Below, piece after piece: positions 1 through 4,505 of a DNA stretch of 6,574 bases. The position numbers were made by a program, and so were the translations under genes. The notes below the pieces were generated by a model. That model saw only the letters and a program-made list of their open reading frames with translations, had not been told where the DNA came from and made no database searches. Each line of letters starts with the position of its first letter. The stretch's first letter is position 1. The DNA is from Rhodospirillales bacterium (GTDB lineage: Bacteria; Pseudomonadota; Alphaproteobacteria; Acetobacterales; Acetobacteraceae), in the NCBI GenBank assembly GCA_903644035.1, contig CAHJXG010000208.1:1-6574 (forward strand). Reading direction: 5' to 3'.

Positions 1-516
1 GCCCTCCTGCTGGCCGGCTTCGCCGCGGCGCTGCGCCGGTCGGAGGCCGTGGCGCTGGACGCGGCGGATCTCGCCTTCGTCCCCGAGGGGCTGATCCTGA
101 CGCTGCGGCGGTCGAAGACCGACGCGGCGGGGCGGGGCGCCGAGATCGCCATCCCGTCCGGGACCTCGGAGCGGACCTGCCCCGTGCTGGCGGTGCAGGC
201 TTGGCTGGAGGCGGCCGGCATCGGGGCCGGGGCCGTGTTCCGCAGCGTGAGCCGGCATGGTAGGCTTGGCGAACGCCTGTCCGACCGGGACGTGGCGCGC
301 GCGGTCAAGGCGGCCGTCGCCTCGGCCGGCTACGATCCCGCCGCCTATGCCGGGCACTCCTTGCGCTCCGGCTTCATCACGACGGCGGCGCGCGCCGGCG
401 TGCCGGAAGCGCACATCCAGAACCAGTCCCGGCACAAGTCGCTGCCCGTGCTGCGGGGCTACATCCGGCGGGGATCGCTGTTCGTGGACAACGCCGCGGC
501 GCGGGTGGGGCTGTAG
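1..516 (+). CDS. Tyrosine recombinase/integrase, catalytic domain (5' end outside window)
   Basis: Site-specific recombinase that cuts and rejoins DNA through a covalent phosphotyrosine. The frame is open from base 1 to the TAG at 514-516, so the N-terminal DNA-binding domain and the start lie upstream. Numbering window codons from 1, the full catalytic set is visible: Arg12 in the ALRRSEAVAL box, the beta-hairpin Lys39 in RRSKTD, His119-x-x-Arg122 in GHSLRSGF, His145 in SRHKSL and the nucleophile Tyr154 in LRGYIRRG. The active site therefore looks intact. The layout matches XerC/D-like phage and island integrases; whether it serves an island, plasmid or integron-like element cannot be told from this fragment. 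The next gene starts 2 nt after its stop, so the two are probably co-transcribed. The family assignment is firm; its target site is unknown. Confidence 0.93.
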   Translation, partial: ALLLAGFAAALRRSEAVALDAADLAFVPEGLILTLRRSKTDAAGRGAEIAIPSGTSERTCPVLAVQAWLEAAGIGAGAVFRSVSRHGRLGERLSDRDVARAVKAAVASAGYDPAAYAGHSLRSGFITTAARAGVPEAHIQNQSRHKSLPVLRGYIRRGSLFVDNAAARVGL

Positions 517-518
517 GA

Positions 519-902
519 ATGAGCAACATGCCGGATGGGTTCACCCTGATTCCCGCACCGGACGAACCGGCGACGGCTGGGCGGCATGTCCCGTTCCCTG
601 GCCGCGCCGTTCGGCGCGGCGCATCCGCCCTGATGCCCGGCGGCTTCTTGGGGGCCTACGAGCGAAAGAGCATGGGCGGCATCTTTGCCGGTCCCTTGCC
701 TGAGTTCCTGGGCGCCGTGGCGCCCGCCGCCATCGGCGGGGCAACCGCCGTCGCGGTCGTCTGGCTCAACGCGCGCGGCGGACGCAAGGTGAAGGTGAAG
801 ATAGGCGATCTTGAGGCCGAGGCCGGTTCGGCCGTCGAGCTGGAAAAGGTGATCCGGCTGGCGCAGAAGTACCAAGGCAAGCCGCCGGCCGAAGGAGGGT
901 AG
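519..902 (+). CDS. Small predicted single-pass membrane protein, unknown function
   Basis: 127 residues if read from the ATG at 519. I do not recognise a named family. The first 50 residues or so are Pro/Gly/Arg-rich and probably flexible. Residues about 62-82 form a Gly/Ala/Val-rich hydrophobic stretch ending in VVWLNARGGR, which looks like one transmembrane helix with a basic cytoplasmic edge. After it come a short strand-like segment (KVKVKIGDLEAEAG) and a charged helix (SAVELEKVIRLAQKY). A membrane helix followed by a 'V-x-V-x-I-G-D-x-E' strand and an 'ELEKVI' helix recalls the effector-associated constant component proteins of bacterial conflict systems, but this is only a pattern resemblance. 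The ATG at 528 is an alternative start, since TAGGA at 514-518 is better spaced for it. The gene follows the integrase with a 2-nt gap, which suggests translational coupling. Confidence 0.6.
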   Translation: MSNMPDGFTLIPAPDEPATAGRHVPFPGRAVRRGASALMPGGFLGAYERKSMGGIFAGPLPEFLGAVAPAAIGGATAVAVVWLNARGGRKVKVKIGDLEAEAGSAVELEKVIRLAQKYQGKPPAEGG

Positions 903-1109
903 TCGTCCCCTCAAGGCGGCGTAGTCCTCCGCATCATAAGTCTGCACGACCGCGGGCGGCGCCGTGCTGCCGTTTGATGCGCGGCCCAAGGGCAAGCTGC
1001 GCGAGATCTTGGAGGCGATGGCGATATTGGCCGTAGGCGCCGTCAAGCTGCTCCAACATCTTCCTGATAAAGGTGACGGAACTGCGTAACGCCTCGTGGC
1101 ACAACCTCG
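903..1109. other. Intergenic region between convergent genes, with one doubtful small ORF
   Basis: These 207 bases separate the + strand membrane-protein gene from the 3' end of the - strand TolA-like gene. On the + strand a GTG at 964 opens 41 codons to the TAA at 1087-1089. Its peptide begins VLPFDARPKGKLREILEAM and continues as a hydrophobic or amphipathic helix (AILAVGAVKLLQHL). I see no Shine-Dalgarno sequence before the GTG and recognise no homologue, so it may be a small protein, a gene remnant or chance. No clear hairpin followed by a T-run, expected for a Rho-independent terminator between convergent genes, is visible. Confidence 0.35.
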
Positions 1110-2120
1110 TCAGGGGCGCATCGTGATCTCAAAGGTGCGACTCTGCCCTTTCAACGCCCCCGGGAGCGGCAGTTGCGCACACTGTGGGTCGAGTGCGGCC
1201 CGGCGGGCACGTTCGGCAAAGGCACGCGATACGCCACCGCCATTGCGCGATGCGTCTGAAGGTGCAATCTCTGCCATCCGGATTGTTCCAGTCGGGTCCG
1301 TGGTGACGATCAGCCGAACGGCCTGTTTGTCGAAATCCACCGCCTTGCGGTCGCCAGTCCAGCATTCGCGCAGGCGCTCGCCTATGGCGCGGCGTACTTC
1401 GCCGCTGAGCAGCGCGTTGTCCTCGCCGCTTGAATTTCCAGGGGTGTTTCCATGCGGCGATTGCTTCTGCGACTGCTGCGAACGCAGCCTGTCTAGGCTG
1501 CTCTCAAGCGTCCGACCATTTGGTGCCGAGGCGGGGGGCGGGCTCGACTTGTCAGCGTTGCCGTTGCTCCGGTGATCCGGCAAGGCCGACGCAGGCCGCT
1601 CATCAGCATTGTGATTGGAAAGGCTTTTGCACTTGGCCTGAAGGTCATCAGTAGCTTCCTGAGCGCCCTCTATATCAAAGGAGATATCAATAGAACTGAA
1701 TTTGTAAGTATTGAATCTTACAGTAAGTTTTTCACCAGAAGAGATGGCTAAAATCAATTTCTGGGTTTCACTGGGGAGGCTCAACGAAACATGCTGATCG
1801 CCATAGTAAGCATGTTCTGACTGAGCCGGTTTGGAATCCACTCTGTACATGAGTTCTCGAAATCCAGAACCCAGAAACTTATTGGTCTTGATCAAGATCC
1901 CTACCGTTTTCGGTGTCCTCGAATGGCACTCCAATTGGATGCTGTCGCCATTGCCAGATTGTGCGACGGCGCCGAACCAAGCTTCGTCCGTCATGGCATC
2001 GGTTGCGGTGAAAACGGACCAGCGACCAAACGTACGGTCAAAGCGAGCTGTATCCGCGATTGCCAAGGTTGGCGGGAGTGCCAGAGCTATCGCAAAGAGG
2101 AGGGTGTTCTGGAAGCTCAT
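1110..2120 (-). CDS. Exported protein: VasI/TagO-like N-terminal domain fused to a TonB/TolA-like C-terminal domain
   Basis: 336 residues from the ATG at 2118-2120. This start has an AGGG seven bases upstream and sits about 35 nt after a TATAAT box; an ATG at 2142-2144 would add MSSLQGRT but leaves almost no leader. Residues 1-22 are a signal peptide (hydrophobic LLFAIALALPPTLA, likely cut after AIA-22). Residues about 23-165 resemble the VasI/TagO type VI-associated fold: W34, DAMTD, a C65 in QLECHS, MYRVDSKPAQ, FDIEGAQEA and C164, so a C65-C164 disulfide is plausible. Residues about 166-235 are a polar Ser/Pro/Asn linker. The last 100 or so resemble the TonB/TolA C-terminal domain, with RECW, VTTDPTGTIRMAEI, RAALDPQC and FEITMRP, including the paired Cys expected in TolA. 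It probably acts in the periplasm or envelope. No other secretion or Tol genes are nearby, so its partner is unknown. The N-terminal half is far more AT-rich than the C-terminal half. Confidence 0.72.
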   Translation of the reverse strand: MSFQNTLLFAIALALPPTLAIADTARFDRTFGRWSVFTATDAMTDEAWFGAVAQSGNGDSIQLECHSRTPKTVGILIKTNKFLGSGFRELMYRVDSKPAQSEHAYYGDQHVSLSLPSETQKLILAISSGEKLTVRFNTYKFSSIDISFDIEGAQEATDDLQAKCKSLSNHNADERPASALPDHRSNGNADKSSPPPASAPNGRTLESSLDRLRSQQSQKQSPHGNTPGNSSGEDNALLSGEVRRAIGERLRECWTGDRKAVDFDKQAVRLIVTTDPTGTIRMAEIAPSDASRNGGGVSRAFAERARRAALDPQCAQLPLPGALKGQSRTFEITMRP

Positions 2121-2154
2121 CGTTCGGCCCTGAAGGGAGGACATTTCATTGCGA

Positions 2155-2164
2155 TATAATTATA
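2155..2164 (-). promoter_or_regulatory. Candidate promoter -10 region for the TolA-like gene
   Basis: On the - strand, 2164 down to 2159 reads TATAAT, a perfect -10 hexamer. It lies inside a 10-bp palindrome, TATAATTATA, at 2155-2164. Transcription would begin near 2150, giving a leader of roughly 30 nt to the ATG at 2120. The -35 side is weak: TTGATG (2190-2185) would need a 20-bp spacer and GATGAC (2188-2183) an 18-bp one. A factor-assisted or weak promoter is possible. In this GC-rich setting the AT block could also be a target for an AT-preferring silencer such as MucR. Confidence 0.4.
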
Positions 2165-2259
2165 GTGCCTAAGCCGCCCAGCGTCATCAACGGCCGTATG
2201 TTTCCAGGCACCGCAGCGGCTTGGCCACGTCGGACGTCACGGTTGAGGGGCGGCCGGAA

Positions 2260-2298
2260 GTTCAGCCTTTGGATCCGCGCGCGCGTCGTGCTCGGCCC
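2260..2298. repeat. Left copy of direct repeat; encodes a MucR-type C-terminal tail (GRARRARGSKG-stop) on the - strand
   Basis: 2264-2298 matches 2966-3000 at 31 of 35 positions, and with a 1-nt gap the match extends leftward through GTTC (2260-2263 against 2961-2964). Read on the - strand it encodes GRARRARGSKG then TGA, exactly the eleven C-terminal residues of the MucR-family protein at 2964-3473. All four substitutions fall at third codon positions. Upstream of this tail the frame gives an unrelated peptide (DKRASSSWK). The copy is therefore either the 3' remnant of another mucR-like gene or a junction left by insertion of the toxin-antitoxin cassette. The rest of 2145-2322 holds nothing else I can support apart from the promoter-like AT block. 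Confidence 0.65.
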
Positions 2299-2322
2299 TT
2301 CCAACTCGACGATGCGCGCTTA

Positions 2323-2667
2323 TCACTGATCCGGGCGTGGGATGGGCGCCTCGTCATCACCCATGGCCTCCACCCAGCCGGGCAAATCGGCGGCATCGTA
2401 GATCACGTTGGTCAGCACCGGGCCGTCCGGAGCCATGGCGTAGCCGAACCAGTAGCGGCGCACCCTGATCCAGCGGTAGCCCCAGCGTGCCACCCCCGGA
2501 TACGGCCCCGGATGTGGCCGCCCCACCGCCGGGTCCGCCTCGATCCGGTCCAAGGCTTCCCTCACGGCGCGCAGCAGGTTGCGTGTGGCCGCGTCGCGAT
2601 CACGGGTGAGAAAGTGCTCCAACAAGGCTTCAATCTGCGCCGCCGCGGCGCGCGTTTGCCGGATCAC
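2323..2667 (-). CDS. Type II toxin, RelE/ParE superfamily
   Basis: 114-residue toxin of the RelE/ParE fold. ParE-type members poison DNA gyrase and RelE-type members cleave mRNA; this one reads as ParE-like. Typical family signals are in order: a helical hairpin with LLRAVREALDRIEADP at residues 31-46, the turn GRPHPGPYPG at 49-58, then GYRWIRVRRYWFGYA at 63-77 and LTNVIYDAADLPGW near the end. This last part matches the family's beta-sheet core with its Arg/Tyr-rich active surface. The start is a GTG at 2665-2667; no Met occurs until AMAPDG at residues 77-82. The toxin lies in the same frame as the antitoxin, whose TGA is only four codons before the GTG. No Shine-Dalgarno sequence is seen, so translation probably depends on coupling to the antitoxin. 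The exact target is not determinable from sequence. Confidence 0.85.
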   Translation of the reverse strand: MIRQTRAAAAQIEALLEHFLTRDRDAATRNLLRAVREALDRIEADPAVGRPHPGPYPGVARWGYRWIRVRRYWFGYAMAPDGPVLTNVIYDAADLPGWVEAMGDDEAPIPRPDQ

Positions 2668-2679
2668 GGGCCGGACGGG

Positions 2680-2877
2680 TCAGCCCTCGGCGGGTGTGGC
2701 CCGCTTGCGGGCGAGGTGGTCATCAAGCCTGCGCTCCAGCCTGGCCAGCGCGGCGCGGGCGTCCTCGACACGGCCATGGCGCAAGTCGTCCGCGCTGCGG
2801 TCCAGCGCGTCCGCGAGGTGGCGGGGCACGCCCGCGTCGTCCGATGCCGTGCGGGGCCGCCCCAGGATGTCGTCCAT
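2680..2877 (-). CDS. Cognate type II antitoxin
   Basis: 65-residue, highly charged, mostly helical protein immediately upstream of the ParE-like toxin (12-nt gap), the normal antitoxin-first order. The segment LADALDRSADDLRHGRVEDA resembles the 'AL-x-RS-x-AD-x-x-x-GR' core of short antitoxins paired with ParE toxins. The rest (LARLERRLDDHLARKRA) would be the toxin-binding helix. The ATG at 2875-2877 is preceded by GAGGA at good spacing, and a 19-bp palindrome sits 18-36 bases upstream, fitting an operon repressed by its own product. No recognisable ribbon-helix-helix or AbrB signature is visible in the short N-terminus, so how it binds DNA is unclear. The antitoxin role rests mainly on position, size and the DRSADD motif. 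Confidence 0.72.
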   Translation of the reverse strand: MDDILGRPRTASDDAGVPRHLADALDRSADDLRHGRVEDARAALARLERRLDDHLARKRATPAEG

Positions 2878-2894
2878 GCCACTGTCCTCGCCAC

Positions 2895-2913
2895 TGCTAG
2901 GCGGAGCCTAGCA
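2895..2913. promoter_or_regulatory. 19-bp perfect palindrome, likely autoregulatory operator of the toxin-antitoxin operon
   Basis: TGCTAGGC-GGA-GCCTAGCA: two 8-base arms, exactly complementary, around a 3-base centre. It lies just upstream of the antitoxin Shine-Dalgarno (start at 2877). A -10-like TATGCT (- strand, 2915-2910) overlaps its distal arm, so a bound protein would block RNA polymerase. This is the expected place for the operator of a self-repressing type II toxin-antitoxin pair. A convincing -35 is not seen. It is unlikely to be a terminator, because no T-run follows on either strand. Confidence 0.6.
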
Positions 2914-2960
2914 TATCCGGCACCGGCGGCGCGACGGTGATCAACATCCTTCCCTGTACC

Positions 2961-3000
2961 GTTCTAGCCCTTGGACCCACGCGCGCGTCGTGCCCGGCCC
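2961..3000. repeat. Right copy of direct repeat, coincident with the 3' end of the MucR-family gene
   Basis: Partner of the repeat at 2260-2298, in the same orientation and 702 bp away. Here it is the in-place coding end of the MucR-family gene (GRARRARGSKG then TAG at 2964-2966) plus a few bases beyond the stop. The two copies differ by four synonymous substitutions and one single-base indel inside the stop codon (TAG here, TGA in the left copy). Together the copies bracket the whole toxin-antitoxin operon. Confidence 0.65.
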
Positions 3001-3473
3001 CGTGTCACCAGAGGCTCGGGTGGGTGGTCCGCCTTCTTGCTTTCTTTCTTCGGGTTGGTCTGTTCCGGCGCCGAGCGTCCCGGCTTTCGGCCGAGGCCGG
3101 CCTGCTTGGCGAGGCTTGAGCGGTGTCTGGCGTAGTTCGGCGCCACCATGGGATAGTCGGCCGGCAACCCCCATTTTTGCCGGTATTGCTCAGGTGTCAT
3201 TCCGTAGCTGGCCTGCAGGTGCCGCCGCAGCATCTTCAGCTTCTTCCCATCCTCCAGGCAAACGATGTGGTCCGGGAACACCGACCTGCGGATCGGCACG
3301 GCCGGCGTCAGTGGCGCCGCTGCAGGTTCGGCCGTGCCGGCCGTGGCCAACGAGCGATGGACGGACTGGATCAGCGGCGGCAGCGCATCGACCGCGACTT
3401 GGTTTTTGCCGACATGAGCGGAGACGATCTTCGCCGTCAGCCTTAGAACGTCCGCGCCCGATTCGTTTGCCAT
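2964..3473 (-). CDS. MucR/Ros-family transcriptional regulator with a degenerate zinc-finger site
   Basis: 169-residue regulator of the alphaproteobacterial Ros/MucR family, which binds AT-rich promoter DNA and can act as an H-NS-like silencer. Residues 1-45 are the N-terminal oligomerisation helices (LTAKIVSAHV, VDALPPLIQSVHRSL). Residues about 65-128 carry the family core: HIVCLEDGKKLKMLRRHL, then TPEQYRQKWGLPADYPMVAP, NYA and a GLG ending. Against the Ros Cys2His2 site, Cys72 and His85 are present, the second Cys is Asp75 and the second His position is Tyr90 (Ser89 before it), so zinc binding is doubtful. The tail after 129 is long and basic (NPKKESKK, GRARRARGSKG) and probably adds non-specific DNA contacts. 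The ATG at 3471-3473 has AAGGA at ideal spacing. It lies 106 bp downstream of the GIY-YIG-like gene on the same strand. Confidence 0.92.
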   Translation of the reverse strand: MANESGADVLRLTAKIVSAHVGKNQVAVDALPPLIQSVHRSLATAGTAEPAAAPLTPAVPIRRSVFPDHIVCLEDGKKLKMLRRHLQASYGMTPEQYRQKWGLPADYPMVAPNYARHRSSLAKQAGLGRKPGRSAPEQTNPKKESKKADHPPEPLVTRGRARRARGSKG

Positions 3474-3579
3474 GGTGGTCCTTTCCGTCGCGCCACCCTG
3501 TCACACGCGCCCGCGTCGCTCCAACGAGGCCCTTCCGCGCCGTTCCTGCCGAACGCCAACCAGCATGTGATGATCCGGT

Positions 3580-4149
3580 TTATCGAGCTACGGCGTCCGT
3601 GGGGCAAAGCCGCGCGTGGCCTTGCCGTTGCAGCCGGTCGATCTGCTGCTCGTAACTCGATGCCTTCTCCACCTCGCCCCGCTTTAATGCTTGCGTGCGA
3701 CGGGCGCGCAGCGCCGCGATCGTGCGGGCTATGGGCGAGTGGGGCACGGTTGACTCGGTCGGCGGCCACATAAGCTCAGTCCTGCCGGTCTCGGGATTGC
3801 GAACATGGTGGAGAGCGCGATCAACCGCCTGCTGGGCAAAAGCGACAGTGGGACAGCCGAACCATTCCCGCTGAAACGCCTGCGTGTGTAGCCAGCGATG
3901 CACCGTGTGTTCCACCTTCATGGCCTCTGCCACGGTAAGCGGGGTGGTGAAATATCGCACGACCAGCGTGCGCGCATTCCCCCGCTCGCAGGCGCGGCGG
4001 GCCTTGTCGGGATCAAGCCCGGCCCGGCCAACCTTGACGATAGCAGGCAACTGCGGCTCGCCTGTCAGCGACAGCTCCTCGATCAGATAAATGCGATGCG
4101 CGTGCTCATCGGAGGTAGCGCCGCTGCTGCCGCGAGCCACCCTCGCCAT
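3580..4149 (-). CDS. T5orf172-like (GIY-YIG superfamily) nuclease-domain protein with a UVR-like C-terminal motif
   Basis: 189 residues. Residues about 18-115 follow the T5orf172/MUG113 branch of the GIY-YIG superfamily: RIYLIEE (19-25) as the first strand, VKVGRAG (38-44) as the 'YIG' equivalent, DPDKARRACERGNARTL (46-62) with the conserved Arg after the second strand, VEHTVHRWL (79-87) carrying Glu80 as the expected metal ligand, and EWF (95-97). Such domains are metal-dependent endonucleases or DNA-binding derivatives, often in phages and mobile DNA. Residues about 144-174 (IAALRARRTQALKRGEVEKA, then SYEQQIDRL) match the spacing of a UVR helix pair as in UvrC/UvrB. The ATG at 4147-4149 has GAGG a few bases upstream. 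It may be co-transcribed with the MucR gene. The fold assignment is good; in vivo function is unknown. Confidence 0.75.
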   Translation of the reverse strand: MARVARGSSGATSDEHAHRIYLIEELSLTGEPQLPAIVKVGRAGLDPDKARRACERGNARTLVVRYFTTPLTVAEAMKVEHTVHRWLHTQAFQREWFGCPTVAFAQQAVDRALHHVRNPETGRTELMWPPTESTVPHSPIARTIAALRARRTQALKRGEVEKASSYEQQIDRLQRQGHARLCPTDAVAR

Positions 4150-4505
4150 ACCAACCTCGCTGTTTGTTCCGCCACGTCATTCTTGATAACAGATTTTATC
4201 GCTAACCAAAATGCGTACATGGACCGGCGCAGGCAAGCGCGGCGGCGCACAAGCACGCACAGCCGGCCGCCACGGAAACGCCGGGCCTGATCGCGCGGAA
4301 ACTCTAAAATTGCATTTCCAAAACATCTATTCAATGAGCACGCATGTCGTTACGATTTAGCAATCATGTGCGCCCCCTCCCTTGGCTTCCTCCACCGTTC
4401 CCAATCTGGCTCTAGCCCCCTGCTGGGCCAGCATCCTCGGTCACGGTTCGATTGGAGGCCAACCCGGGGCAAGAGTACGGAAGCGGTCTGGGCGTCAGCT
4501 CCTTG
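4150..4505. other. Divergent intergenic region, partly AT-rich, with a doubtful 46-codon ORF
   Basis: This 356-base region lies between the divergently read GIY-YIG-like gene and the restriction helicase. It must hold both promoters. Two AT-rich patches stand out, about 4175-4215 and 4300-4370. Within the first there is a short inverted repeat, GATAA/TTATC (4185-4189 and 4196-4200), too weak to call an operator. I found no -35/-10 pair good enough to annotate on either strand. An ATG at 4366 opens 46 codons (starting MCAPSLGFLHRSQSG) to a TGA at 4504-4506 that overlaps the helicase ATG as TGATG. It has no Shine-Dalgarno and no family I recognise, so it may be chance. Confidence 0.4.

Noticed and set aside
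459..1046. 195-codon - strand frame opposite the integrase end and the small membrane-protein gene
   Set aside because: It covers two better-supported + strand genes, has no Shine-Dalgarno before its ATG that I can see, and shows no family signal.
1788..1816. Inverted repeat AACATGCT/AGCATGTT with a 13-nt loop
   Set aside because: It lies inside the coding sequence of the TolA-like gene. 8-base arms with loops up to about 20 are expected once or twice by chance in a window of this size, and there is no T-run.
2664..2894. 76-codon alternative frame over the antitoxin region on the - strand
   Set aside because: The 2680-2877 frame has a good Shine-Dalgarno and an antitoxin-like DRSADD helix. 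The alternative is Thr/Arg/Pro-rich and begins ahead of the GAGGA site.
2990..3655. 221-codon + strand frame across the MucR-family gene
   Set aside because: It is antisense to a firmly identified MucR/Ros gene, rich in Pro/Arg/Ser, with no domain signal.
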